From positions 87,798-151,797 of the forward strand of contig UQSG01000002.1 in NCBI GenBank assembly GCA_900543695.1: DNA of 64,000 nucleotides, in the 5' to 3' direction. Below, in pieces: positions 36,883 through 45,714 of this stretch. This DNA is from an uncultured Clostridium sp. GTDB taxonomy: Bacteria > Bacillota > Clostridia > UBA1212 > UBA1255. The stretch's first letter is position 1. Each line of letters begins with the position of its first letter. The position numbers were made by a program, and so were the translations under genes. Below the pieces are notes generated by a model, which searched no databases, was not told the origin of the DNA, and worked only from the letters and a program-made list of their open reading frames with translations.

Positions 36883-38955
36883 ATGACGAAATACCTATGC
36901 ATCGAATTAAACGTACAGAATTTGCCGGCAGAAGGACAGTATCGTTTTTTTCTGAAATATATCCGTTTTACTGATAAAATCCAATGTGAACGGATCGATG
37001 ATCTGATATATATCTCTTATGATGACGAAGATCCTGTGGCGATGCGAGTTATTCAGCGTCTTCCGCGTTATTTTTTACGCGGTTTCCGCATAGCGGAATG
37101 TTCTGAGCATCCTTTTCAAAAAGATCAGGCGGCTGAGATCCGCCTTCCGATTGAGGAAAATATTGACAGTACGCTTTTTCCTTATATTTCGATGTTTTTA
37201 CCGGTTATTTTGGGGAAAAGGCAGTATGAATCCTGGTATTACTGCAATTTTATAAATGTGATGTGCGTAAATGAAGTCGGCTTTTATAATTATACCGATG
37301 ACAGAAGCTGCTTTAAAAGGATTTTATCGGAGAACAGCGCGCAGTATATAAAACCGCTGCATTTTACAAAAGAGGTTTTTATCAGCGCGCTTTTTGAAGA
37401 ATATTATATTTATGTCTGGATTGACAGCTGCTACAGCGGCGACTGGGATGGAAATCATGATACGCACGAGGCGCATCCAATTTTGATCTACGGGGTAAAT
37501 ACAGAAGAGAACGTCTATTATTGCTATCGTTTTTCACCGCTGAAGGGCGTGTTTGCCTGTACGTATGATATCGATATGGTTCATTTATCTATCGAGAGCG
37601 CCAGATGTGAAATCAGCAATCATTTGGACGATTCTCATATCAGCATTTTCCGGCCGAAGGAGCTTTCGCAGGAGAATTTGTTCGACAAATCCAGATTTTT
37701 GCGCGAGCTGGAAAATTATACGTTTTCAACGGGAGATAAGGTCAAAGAATACGGCCGCGCTGAGGTTGCCATCACGGACAAGAAAAAGATCTGCTTTGGC
37801 CTGGACGTCACGGAAAACGTAATCCGCTTGCTGAAGGGCGAGGCGCAAAACAGTAATTTCGATTATCGAATCATCCATCTCATTACAGAGCATAAATGGA
37901 TGCTGCTGAAAAGATTTCAATACGTCAAAGATTTATTTTCCATCTTTGACGCCCGGCTGAATCAGATTCTTTCCGATTATGAGCAGTTGGCGAAGCGTTA
38001 TGAGCTTATGAAGAATTATTTTATCAAGCAGTCCATGATCCAATCTGAGGGGAAGTCTTTTTATGCTCCGCCTGTCCAAGAAAGCGCGCGCCTTAAGATG
38101 ATCGATACGTATGAGGAGCTGCTCCGAAAAGAAAAGGCGCTTCTGGAGGAGCTGTACCAAATTTTAAGCATATATCTTCCGCTGTGTGATCCTGACGACG
38201 GGGGCAGTAATTATTACTTTTCGGCGCAGAAGGCCGGCGGCAGAGACGAAAGAGGCGCGTATCAGTCTCTTTCCTGGGACGAGCCGATCGAAACAAGAAA
38301 AATTTATATCAGGAGCCTTTGCGGACGCGATCCGCTCTACTGCAGCGGAACAGTGGTTCTCAGCGACGGGGAACGCGCGGTCTCCTATCAACCGGAATTT
38401 TCTGCGGAGCATGAGGCGGAGCTTATTTTCCCATCTTTACAGAAAATTAAATCAATGAAATTTTATCCTGAAAAATATCTGACAGACAAAAACGGGAATC
38501 TTTTGGCAGGCTTTAAAATTATGGAGGATAACAAATTAAATCAGGCAAGTGAAATAATCGCTTCCAGCGTTTTTCAGGTGGAGGGACTGGATTGCTCGGC
38601 GGAGAATATGATCAGGGAGGACTCGCAGTTTTGGTGTCCGGATCGAAACGACCGGGAGCGCTGTGTTGTGTTTTCCTTTGCTTCTCCGATTTCATTTAAC
38701 TGCTGCGTGCTTGCGGAGGATTGGGCCGCACTGCGCGTTACCGCATATAAAATTGAATACTGCTGTAACGGGCGCTGGGAGACGATCCTGGCGCCGGAGG
38801 AGCCTATCGGAAAGCTGCCTGTCAGAAAACATTTTCAAAGAGTCGTCGGGGCGGAAAAGGTGCGCTTCTCTGTAATCCGCTCGGTTTGCAGCCCGAACGG
38901 CTTTGATCTTCCGAATATTACGAAATTTGAATTATATGACAGAATCTGCATTTGA
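36883..38955 (+). CDS. Uncharacterised 690-residue protein with a possible discoidin-like C-terminus
   Basis: I do not recognise the whole protein. The start is ATG 36883 (AAGGATGTGG upstream); an open frame extends further 5' into the rhamnosidase gene but is a shadow. Residues about 1-110 are an alpha/beta region. About 110-260 contain aromatic- and Cys-rich sequence (YESWYYCNFINVMCVNE, then YIYVWIDSCYSGDW and AHPILIYGV). The His-hydrophobic-Tyr-Gly pattern recalls papain-like proteins found in peptide and antibiotic gene clusters, a weak resemblance. About 330-420 are helical and probably coiled. The last 150 residues (FSFASPISFNCCVLAEDW, YKIEYCCNGRWETI, KVRFSVIR) resemble discoidin/F5-8C glycan-binding domains. 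No signal peptide. Confidence 0.55.
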   Translation: MTKYLCIELNVQNLPAEGQYRFFLKYIRFTDKIQCERIDDLIYISYDDEDPVAMRVIQRLPRYFLRGFRIAECSEHPFQKDQAAEIRLPIEENIDSTLFPYISMFLPVILGKRQYESWYYCNFINVMCVNEVGFYNYTDDRSCFKRILSENSAQYIKPLHFTKEVFISALFEEYYIYVWIDSCYSGDWDGNHDTHEAHPILIYGVNTEENVYYCYRFSPLKGVFACTYDIDMVHLSIESARCEISNHLDDSHISIFRPKELSQENLFDKSRFLRELENYTFSTGDKVKEYGRAEVAITDKKKICFGLDVTENVIRLLKGEAQNSNFDYRIIHLITEHKWMLLKRFQYVKDLFSIFDARLNQILSDYEQLAKRYELMKNYFIKQSMIQSEGKSFYAPPVQESARLKMIDTYEELLRKEKALLEELYQILSIYLPLCDPDDGGSNYYFSAQKAGGRDERGAYQSLSWDEPIETRKIYIRSLCGRDPLYCSGTVVLSDGERAVSYQPEFSAEHEAELIFPSLQKIKSMKFYPEKYLTDKNGNLLAGFKIMEDNKLNQASEIIASSVFQVEGLDCSAENMIREDSQFWCPDRNDRERCVVFSFASPISFNCCVLAEDWAALRVTAYKIEYCCNGRWETILAPEEPIGKLPVRKHFQRVVGAEKVRFSVIRSVCSPNGFDLPNITKFELYDRICI

Positions 38956-38981
38956 ATGATTTTTCAGAAAAGGCGTATAAT
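38952..38981 (+). promoter_or_regulatory. Promoter of the GDPD gene, overlapping the previous stop codon
   Basis: TTGAAT (38952-38957), 18 bases, perfect TATAAT (38976-38981). Two small hairpins follow in the leader (AAGCCG/CGGCTT and TTCCC/GGGAA). Confidence 0.6.
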
Positions 38982-39049
38982 GATTTTAAAGCCGTTTTGC
39001 GCGGCTTCCCCGTAAAAACAGGGAAATTTATACAGAAAGAATCATTATA

Positions 39050-40075
39050 ATGCAGCTTCACAAGAAAAAGGTTTTTTTGGGAAATAAATCTGTTATCGAA
39101 GCGCCCTGCGGAAATTCGCAGGCGCTGCCTGCCAGGCCGCGCTGTATTTTCAAGAGAAAGACGCGCCGGGCGGGGAGCTTGATTCTGGCTGCCTTGGTTT
39201 TGATCTTCCTATGTATTTTTCGAGTATTTCCTATCTTCGGGGTTTCGGCTGAAATCGTGGCGCACCGGGCCGGAGCGGCTCTGGGACCGGAAAATACCGT
39301 AGCAGCTTTGCAGCAGACAGTTCGTTTCGGAGCTGATATGGCCGAGATTGATGTACAGCGGCTCCGGGATGGCACGCTTATCGTCCTGCATGATGATACG
39401 TTTCAAAGAACGGCGGGCATTGACAGAAGCGTCCGCGATGCCGATTATGATATGGTGAAAAAGATGGATGCCGGCTCCTGGTTTTCTCCCAATTTCGCCG
39501 GTGAACCGATTCCTGCGCTGGAAGAGATGCTGGCCGCGGCAAAGGGGAAAATCCGGCTGATGATTGAACTGAAGACGGGTGGCGGGAAGGAGCTGCTGGC
39601 GGAGGATACGCTTCGCCTGCTTGAACAATATGACATGACAGCGGAGTGTGTCATTGCATCTGCAGACGCACAGCTTCTGGAGCGCGTCCAGGAGCTGCGG
39701 AAAGATATTCCGACGGTATTCATTTCCGCCCAGCCGCCTGAGGAACGCTCCGAAGGGAAAGCATGGGACTTCTGCAGCGTTGAAAATGCGGCGCTGTCCT
39801 CGAAGCTGGTGACGCGTATGCACGCGAAGGGAATCGGAGTGTACGTTTGGACCGCAAATACACAGGCGCAAATCAGAAGAGCCGTTTTCTGCGGAGCGGA
39901 CGGCGTGATCACGGACGATCCGGCCGCGGCGGGTTTCTGGCTGCGGAACGGTCTCCGTCAATCTGCGCGCTTCCCGAGCTGGTGCTCGCGCTTTTTTAGT
40001 ATTTTCCCGATCAGCAGGAAAAACACCGTCGTCGAGGAGACGGCGCTGACGGCGTCCGCAATCGGCTCTGCATAA
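39050..40075 (+). CDS. Membrane-anchored glycerophosphodiester phosphodiesterase
   Basis: A 341-residue protein with a basic N-terminus, one membrane helix (about 43-62) and an outside GDPD barrel. Catalytic residues are in place: H72-R73 (AEIVAHRAGA), E81 in GPENT, E99 and D101 in AEIDVQ, H114 in HDD, and E in LMIELKTG. It would split glycerophosphodiesters from lipids or teichoic acids into glycerol-3-phosphate and an alcohol. The barrel ends near residue 305 (GVITDDPAAAGF). The last 36 residues run antisense into the end of the MATE gene and look like a late read-through. The ribosome binding site is weak (AGAAAG), so the start could be slightly different. Confidence 0.85.
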   Translation: MQLHKKKVFLGNKSVIEAPCGNSQALPARPRCIFKRKTRRAGSLILAALVLIFLCIFRVFPIFGVSAEIVAHRAGAALGPENTVAALQQTVRFGADMAEIDVQRLRDGTLIVLHDDTFQRTAGIDRSVRDADYDMVKKMDAGSWFSPNFAGEPIPALEEMLAAAKGKIRLMIELKTGGGKELLAEDTLRLLEQYDMTAECVIASADAQLLERVQELRKDIPTVFISAQPPEERSEGKAWDFCSVENAALSSKLVTRMHAKGIGVYVWTANTQAQIRRAVFCGADGVITDDPAAAGFWLRNGLRQSARFPSWCSRFFSIFPISRKNTVVEETALTASAIGSA

Positions 40076-41343
40076 AAGACGGCTTCCGCGCCATAACAGT
40101 GCGGGAGCAGGAACGTGAGCGTCAGCATGACGGCTATTTTTCGAAACAGGGAGAGAGAAATCGCGGCAGGCGCGATCCCAAGCGCAGTAAGACCATCGAC
40201 AAACGTATATTGAAGGGCAAGCGGAATGATGGCAAGCGTATAGATATGAATATATTTCACCGACATGGCGATCAGCGTTTCATCTCTTGTAAAAATTTTC
40301 ACAAAATAGACGGAGGCAAAGCGTGCAATCAGGAACATAACCGTAGTAAAAATGAGGCAGAGAATCAGAATGCAGGCTTCTCCCTTCCGAACGCGGGCGG
40401 AATTTCCTGCGCCGTAATTGTAGCTTAATACGGGCTGCGTACCGCTTGTGATTCCGCCCATCGGAAGCGTGATGATCTGCATAAACGAGAGCATAATTGT
40501 AGCCGCGGCGATCAGATTATCCCCGTCCGCCCCGCCGTATTTTTGCAGCACGCCGTTCAGGGCGAGGATCATAACACTGTCGGTGGCAAGAATCAGAAAC
40601 GGTGAAAGGCCAAGCAGAAGGATCCTTCGGAGAAGGCGGAAGGAATAGCCCTTCCATGTAATCCGAATGATCGTATGGCGGCCGAACAGGAACTTTACCG
40701 CAAATATTGCTGAAAGCATTTGCGCAAGAACGGTCGCGATGGCGGCGCCTTTGACGCCGAGCCCGAACAGAAAAATAAATACGGGGTCCAGAACAATGTT
40801 GGCTACGGCGCCGATCATAACGGTCAGCATTCCGATTTTTCCAAAGCCCTGACAGATAATAAAAGAATTCAGTCCGGTGCTGAGAATCGAAAACAGCGTG
40901 CCGGCTGCGTACCAGGTTAAATATTCATTTGCATAGGGGTAAAGCGTCTGGCTGGCTCCGAACCAGAGCAGCAGATCGTTTTTTAAAAGAAAAACGGCGG
41001 CTGTGAGGAGAACGGAAAGAATCGCCAGCAAAAGGAAGCCGTTCGCAAGGATTTGCTTTGCGCCCTTTCTGTCCTGCTCGCCGAGCTTAATGGCCATCAG
41101 CGGCGCGCCGCCGAGCCCGACGAGACTGCCGAAGGAGGCGATCAGCGTGACGATGGGACCGCAGATGCCGACGCCTGCAAGCGCAGTATCGCCGATTTCC
41201 GGCATGTTTCCAATGTAGATTCTGTCTACAATGCTGTAAAGAACATTAACAAATTGAGCGAGCATGGTAGGAATCGCCAGACTTAGTACGACGCTCCAAA
41301 TATTTCCGTTTCCAAGTCTGGCTTCGTCTTGCTGCTTGCTCAT
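39958..41343 (-). CDS. MATE family efflux transporter
   Basis: A 461-residue, 12-helix transporter that expels drugs or metabolites in exchange for sodium or protons. It opens with a short polar tail, then WSVVLSLAIPTMLAQFVNVLYSIVDRIYIGN broken into family helix 1 and the PEIGDTALAGVGICGP motif; the second half repeats the pattern (MQIITLPMGGITSGTQPVLSYNYGAGN again typical of the MepA/DinF branch). Substrate unknown. Its 3' end overlaps the GDPD gene by 118 bases in the opposite direction. Its own promoter is at 41387-41414. Confidence 0.92.
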   Translation of the reverse strand: MSKQQDEARLGNGNIWSVVLSLAIPTMLAQFVNVLYSIVDRIYIGNMPEIGDTALAGVGICGPIVTLIASFGSLVGLGGAPLMAIKLGEQDRKGAKQILANGFLLLAILSVLLTAAVFLLKNDLLLWFGASQTLYPYANEYLTWYAAGTLFSILSTGLNSFIICQGFGKIGMLTVMIGAVANIVLDPVFIFLFGLGVKGAAIATVLAQMLSAIFAVKFLFGRHTIIRITWKGYSFRLLRRILLLGLSPFLILATDSVMILALNGVLQKYGGADGDNLIAAATIMLSFMQIITLPMGGITSGTQPVLSYNYGAGNSARVRKGEACILILCLIFTTVMFLIARFASVYFVKIFTRDETLIAMSVKYIHIYTLAIIPLALQYTFVDGLTALGIAPAAISLSLFRKIAVMLTLTFLLPHCYGAEAVFYAEPIADAVSAVSSTTVFFLLIGKILKKREHQLGKRAD

Positions 41344-41386
41344 AATTTTCTGACACCTGTGGCTGCTTAGTATTTTACCACAAAGG

Positions 41387-41414
41387 ATTATATCATGATT
41401 TCTGATAAATGCAA
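41387..41414 (-). promoter_or_regulatory. Promoter of the first MATE gene
   Basis: Minus strand TTGCAT (41409-41414), 16 bases, TATAAT (41387-41392). Confidence 0.55.
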
Positions 41415-41438
41415 GGCGGCCGGGAGCGGATACGCGTT

Positions 41439-41696
41439 TCAGTGATTGGAATACGTTGTCTTGGTGGAAACCCCTTTCAGGCGTCCGATTTTTCCTGTCA
41501 GCGCGCTGATCGCAGCCTGCGGCGCGTCCATGGCAATACTGATGATGGAAATTCCTTTTTCCTTGTAGGGAATGCCCATGCGCCCGATGATATAACGACT
41601 GTATTCATGCAGCAGTTCATTTAATGGCGCTACGGAATCCGGATTTTCCACGATGATTGCGGCAATGGCGACTCTTGTTTCCATCATACTCCTCAC
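41439..41696 (-). CDS. TM1266-type iron-only hydrogenase system putative regulator
   Basis: An 85-residue ACT-like protein (ETRVAIAAIIVENPDSVAPL, then EYSRYIIGRMGIPYKEKGIS, and APQAAISALTGKIGRLKGV) of the family named TM1266, found with the [FeFe]-hydrogenase maturases. It is thought to be a regulator on context only. The GTG at 41696 overlaps the hydF stop; ATG 41687 or 41684 are alternatives that fit family length better. It is the last gene of the hydE-hydG-hydF unit. Confidence 0.88.
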   Translation of the reverse strand: MRSMMETRVAIAAIIVENPDSVAPLNELLHEYSRYIIGRMGIPYKEKGISIISIAMDAPQAAISALTGKIGRLKGVSTKTTYSNH

Positions 41697-42904
41697 TTTC
41701 TGCCTTCCGGCGGTATTTCTGCGAGCAATTCGGGGAAAAGCGAGAGGCTTCTGCGCAGGATTCCCTTCAGATAAGCGATTGTAATGCCATAATTGGTAAA
41801 AGGCACGCCTGCGTCAGCGGCGCATTTCATACGGTAACGGACTTCCCGTTCATTGAGCATGCAGCCGCCGCAATGAATTGCAAGCGAATACTTTGAGAGG
41901 TCCTCGGGAAACTCCGTTCCGGAAGTCGTTTCGATCGTAAGTGATTTTCCGGTAAAATTTCGGAGCCACCGCGGGATCTTAACGGTTCCGATGTCTTCGC
42001 ACTGACGGTGATGCGTGCAGCCTTCGGCAATCAGCACCGTATCTCCGTCCTGCAGGCGGTTGATCGCTGCGACGCCCCGCACTGCGGTATCCAGAAACCC
42101 CTTATATCTGGCCATCAGAATCGAGAAAGACGTCAGTGGGATTTCGGCGGGGACCGCCGCGTTGGCCGCTGCAAATACCTGGCTGTCGGTGATCACAAGA
42201 GAAGGCGTTTTCCCCAAGGTCGGAAGGATTTCTGCAAGCCGGGATTCGCGGAGCACGACGGCAGCGGCGTCGGAATCAAGAATGTCGCGGAGCGTCTGCT
42301 GCTGCGGGAGGATCAAACGGCCCTTCGGCGCCGCGCTGTCAATCGGCGTGACCAATACGACGAGACTGCCGGGCCGGATCAGATCGCCTACGATGCGCTT
42401 GGGAGCTCCTCCTGATTCCGTCAGAGTCCCAAGCCGCTCCTTCAGCTCCTGAATTCCTTTCCCGGTCTGCGCACTGACGGCCATTGCGCCCTCGGGAAGG
42501 GACGCAGTGTACGCGTCGCATTTGTTATAAACGATCAGATAAGGGATTTCTTTCTTTTTGATTAAATCTAAAAGCTCTCCGTCCGATTCTGTCATTCCGT
42601 CTGCGGCATCGACGACCAAAACCGCGATATCCGTCTTGTTCAGGATCTGACGCGTTTTCCGGACGCGCAGCGCGCCAAGCCCGCCCTCGTCGTCAAAGCC
42701 GGGCGTATCGATGATCATTACCGGGCCGAGCGGGAGCAGCTCCATTGTTTTGAAGACGGGATCGGTTGTAGTTCCCTTTGTTTCGGAAACAACGGCAAGC
42801 TCCTGTCCGGTTACGGCATTCAGCAGACTTGATTTTCCGGCGTTACGGCGTCCGAAAAAGCCGATGTGGATTCTCTCCGCAGCGGGAGTATCGTTCAGTC
42901 CCAT
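41693..42904 (-). CDS. hydF: [FeFe]-hydrogenase H-cluster maturation GTPase HydF
   Basis: A 403-residue scaffold on which the 2Fe subcluster of the hydrogenase H-cluster is built. Its N-terminal GTPase has P-loop GRRNAGKSS (18-26), switch motif TTTDPV, DTPGFDDEG and NKCD. The C-terminal cluster-binding domain carries C296-x-H298 and H344-C345-x2-C348 (AIHCGGCMLN), the CxH...HCxxC iron-sulfur site. It follows hydG by 14 bases and overlaps the TM1266-type gene. Confidence 0.96.
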   Translation of the reverse strand: MGLNDTPAAERIHIGFFGRRNAGKSSLLNAVTGQELAVVSETKGTTTDPVFKTMELLPLGPVMIIDTPGFDDEGGLGALRVRKTRQILNKTDIAVLVVDAADGMTESDGELLDLIKKKEIPYLIVYNKCDAYTASLPEGAMAVSAQTGKGIQELKERLGTLTESGGAPKRIVGDLIRPGSLVVLVTPIDSAAPKGRLILPQQQTLRDILDSDAAAVVLRESRLAEILPTLGKTPSLVITDSQVFAAANAAVPAEIPLTSFSILMARYKGFLDTAVRGVAAINRLQDGDTVLIAEGCTHHRQCEDIGTVKIPRWLRNFTGKSLTIETTSGTEFPEDLSKYSLAIHCGGCMLNEREVRYRMKCAADAGVPFTNYGITIAYLKGILRRSLSLFPELLAEIPPEGRK

Positions 42905-42918
42905 TTCTGTACCTCCTT

Positions 42919-44364
42919 TTAAAATCTGAAATCGCGGAGTCCTGCGGAAATTTTATTCAGATGATCTTCACAGAGCAGCCGAACCTTATCCCTGGGGATG
43001 TTGTTCAGCTCCGCGCGAATCAGCGCTTCGCCGATGGCGCGCGTTTCTTCAGAAGCGTAATCCGTCAGATATTCCTTCAACGTTAAGAGCGCATTGGGAT
43101 GGCAGCAATTCTGAATCTGGCCTGATTTGCAGAGCGCCATGAAGCGGTCTCCCGTACGGCCCTCGCGATAACACGCCGTACAGAAGGAGGGAATATACCC
43201 CAGCTCCATCAGCCAGCGGACTACCTCGTCGAGCGTTCTCTGATCGGAAACGTCGAACTGCTCCGTGTCCGTGGGACGCTCCTGCTCCGTATATCCTCCG
43301 ACGGTGGTTCTCGAGCCTCCGCTGATCTGGGAAACGCCGAGCCGGAGAACCTTTTCTCGGACCGCCTGGTTTTCCCGGGTAGAAATGATCATGCCGGTGT
43401 AAGGCACTGCGATGCGGATAAGCGCGCAGATTTTGGCGAAGGTTTCGTCGCTGATGCCGTCTGCAAAGGCGTTCGGATCGATGTCGTCGGCATGCTTGAC
43501 GCGCGGGACGCTGATGGTGTGCGGTCCGACGCCATGAACGGCTTCCAGATGCTCCGCATGCATCAGCAGGCCGGCAAACTCATACCGATAGCGTTCCAGC
43601 CCGAACAGGACGCCCAGACCGACGTCATCGATTCCGCCCTCCATGGCGCGGTCCATTGCCTCGGTGTGGTAATTGTAATCATGCTTTGGTCCTGTTGGAT
43701 GAAGCTTCAGATAGCTTTCTTTATGATACGTTTCCTGAAACAGGATATATGTCCCGATCCCTGCGTCCTTCAGCTTTCTGTAATTTTCCACCGTAGTTGC
43801 TGCGATATTGACGTTTACGCGGCGGATCGCTCCGTTTTTGTGCTTAATAGAATAAATCGTATCAATACATTCTAAGATATATTCGATCGGATTCATTACG
43901 GGATCCTCCCCGGATTCAATGGCCAGCCGTTTGTGTCCCATATCCTGCAGGGCGATCACTTCCCGCCTGATTTCGTCCTGCGTCAGCTTTTTCCTGGGAA
44001 TATGCCTGTTTTTCATGTGGTAGGGACAGTATACGCAGCCATTCACACAGTAGTTGGACAGATAAAGCGGGGCGAATATGACAATTCTGTTTCCGTAAAA
44101 GGCCTTTTTGATTTCCTCGGCGAGGGCATACATCTCCTGGACCTTTTCCGGAATTTCGCAGGCCAGCAGCACGGAAGCCTCCCGATGCGTCAGGCCGGCG
44201 CAGAAGGTCCCTTTCTCCGTAACGCGCGGGCGCGCTTTCTTCAGAATGCGGTCGATCAGGGGAATATTGTTTTTATTTTCGTCGGCGTACTTCAGCGTTT
44301 CCCGGATTTCAGCGTCGCTGATAAATTCGTCGGCACAGAGTGATTTCGGATTATACTGTTCCAT
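42919..44364 (-). CDS. hydG: [FeFe]-hydrogenase H-cluster radical SAM maturase HydG
   Basis: A 481-residue radical SAM tyrosine lyase that cleaves L-tyrosine to p-cresol and delivers CO and cyanide ligands as an iron synthon. The radical SAM cysteines are C106, C110 and C113 (CX3CX2C). The C-terminal domain has the second-cluster motif CX2CX22C within CTACYREGRTGDRFMALCKS (about 395-420). It is similar in layout to thiamine protein ThiH, but the extra C-terminal cysteines and the HydE/HydF neighbours settle the assignment. Confidence 0.96.
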   Translation of the reverse strand: MEQYNPKSLCADEFISDAEIRETLKYADENKNNIPLIDRILKKARPRVTEKGTFCAGLTHREASVLLACEIPEKVQEMYALAEEIKKAFYGNRIVIFAPLYLSNYCVNGCVYCPYHMKNRHIPRKKLTQDEIRREVIALQDMGHKRLAIESGEDPVMNPIEYILECIDTIYSIKHKNGAIRRVNVNIAATTVENYRKLKDAGIGTYILFQETYHKESYLKLHPTGPKHDYNYHTEAMDRAMEGGIDDVGLGVLFGLERYRYEFAGLLMHAEHLEAVHGVGPHTISVPRVKHADDIDPNAFADGISDETFAKICALIRIAVPYTGMIISTRENQAVREKVLRLGVSQISGGSRTTVGGYTEQERPTDTEQFDVSDQRTLDEVVRWLMELGYIPSFCTACYREGRTGDRFMALCKSGQIQNCCHPNALLTLKEYLTDYASEETRAIGEALIRAELNNIPRDKVRLLCEDHLNKISAGLRDFRF

Positions 44365-44394
44365 ACAAGTTCTTCCTTTCTTATCAATTCTTGT

Positions 44395-45435
44395 TTATTG
44401 CTTGAGATAATCGCCGCGGCTTACTGCAATGCGGCAGCCGGTTTTTTGAATTCGTTTCTTCAGATCCGCAAGTCCTTCCGCCGCTTCGGCGCCTGTATGC
44501 GCTTTGTTATCGTACAGCGCATATTTTTCGCGGACGTCTGTGGGGGAGAGGTTCGGCATGACGACGTTTGCCCCGGCAAGAATTCCTTTCTCCCGTCCCT
44601 CCGGATCAAGCGTGCCGAGCGCGGTCGTTGCGGGGAGCAGGGCGCGGGGCAGCATTAGGCGGAGCAGACCGATCAGAAAGAGCGTAAGCGCTACGGAACC
44701 GGGAGGTTCTCCGGCAAACGGCGTGTCATGGTGCGGAATAAAAGGTCCGATTCCGACCATTTGAGGCTCCAGTTCTTTTAAAAACAGCAGGTCTTCTGCA
44801 AGCTCCGCGGCAGTCTGGCCCGGAGCGCCGACCATAAAGCCGCTTCCCGTTTGATAGCCGATTTCCTTCAGCCAGAAGAGACATTGCTTTCTTTCCGCCA
44901 AACTGAGCGCCGGAGGATGGAGCTTTGCATAATGTGGTTCTGAAGCCGTTTCATGACGCAGAAGATAGCGATCGGCGCCGGCCTCAAACAGACGCTGGTA
45001 GCTTTCTCGGCTGCGTTCTCCCAGCGAGAGGGTGACGGCGCAGTCCGGATGGCGCGTCTTTATTTTTTGGATCAGATCGCACAGCAGCAGGTCCGTATAA
45101 AAGGCGTCTTCTCCTCCCTGCAGCACGAAGCTGCGGAATCCCAGCGCGTACCCGGATTCTGTGCAGGACAGGATTTCCTCCGGCGTCAGCCGGTAACGCG
45201 CGGCGTTTGAATTGCTTCTGCGGATTCCACAGTAATAGCAGTCATTTTTACAATAGCTGGAAATTTCGATCAGGCCACGGATATATACGTCGCGTCCGTA
45301 GATTTCATCTCGGATCCGGCGTGCTTTCTGAAACAGATATTGTGCGGAAGAATCGTCGCGCCCTTCCAGCAGGGCCATCCATTCTTCTTTGGAAAGTGTT
45401 TTCGTTTGCTGCAGCTTGTCGATGAGTTCCCGCAT
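44395..45435 (-). CDS. hydE: [FeFe]-hydrogenase H-cluster radical SAM maturase HydE
   Basis: A 346-residue radical SAM enzyme that acts on the HydG product in building the bridging dithiolate ligand. The start is ATG 45435 with GGGAGGAAGC just ahead; an upstream in-frame ATG at 45552 would add 39 unconserved residues. The radical SAM cysteines are C62, C66 and C69 (SYCKNDCYYCG). Further family features are LRHETASEPHYAKLHP and GPFIPHHDTPF. First gene of the maturation operon, with a 155-base leader from the promoter at 45599-45627. No hydrogenase structural gene is in the window. Confidence 0.95.
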   Translation of the reverse strand: MRELIDKLQQTKTLSKEEWMALLEGRDDSSAQYLFQKARRIRDEIYGRDVYIRGLIEISSYCKNDCYYCGIRRSNSNAARYRLTPEEILSCTESGYALGFRSFVLQGGEDAFYTDLLLCDLIQKIKTRHPDCAVTLSLGERSRESYQRLFEAGADRYLLRHETASEPHYAKLHPPALSLAERKQCLFWLKEIGYQTGSGFMVGAPGQTAAELAEDLLFLKELEPQMVGIGPFIPHHDTPFAGEPPGSVALTLFLIGLLRLMLPRALLPATTALGTLDPEGREKGILAGANVVMPNLSPTDVREKYALYDNKAHTGAEAAEGLADLKKRIQKTGCRIAVSRGDYLKQ

Positions 45436-45598
45436 GCTTCCTCCCGGCAAGACGCCGACGGCCGAAGACAACACGATATGCGAAAACGGAATCATGCGGA
45501 TTTTTCTTGCGGCGCAGCGGAGATCTTTGCCATCAGTCTGAATTTGTGTCATGAAAAAATCGTTCGCGGTAGGAATTGTCCATCCGCTCACATTCTTT

Positions 45599-45627
45599 AT
45601 TCTAATCCCGGGAGACCTCCGTGTCAA
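45599..45627 (-). promoter_or_regulatory. Promoter of the hydE-hydG-hydF operon
   Basis: Minus strand TTGACA (45622-45627), 17 bases, TAGAAT (45599-45604). Confidence 0.7.
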
Positions 45628-45657
45628 GGGACGCGGTGATCAGGCCGCAATCTGTTG

Positions 45658-45686
45658 TTGACGGAGCGCGAAAAAAAAGATAAAAT
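45658..45686 (+). promoter_or_regulatory. Promoter of the acyltransferase gene
   Basis: TTGACG (45658-45663), 17 bases, TAAAAT (45681-45686). It is back-to-back with the hydE promoter, 30 bases apart. Confidence 0.65.
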
Positions 45687-45714
45687 AGCATCCGTCATGG
45701 AGAAAGGAAACAGT

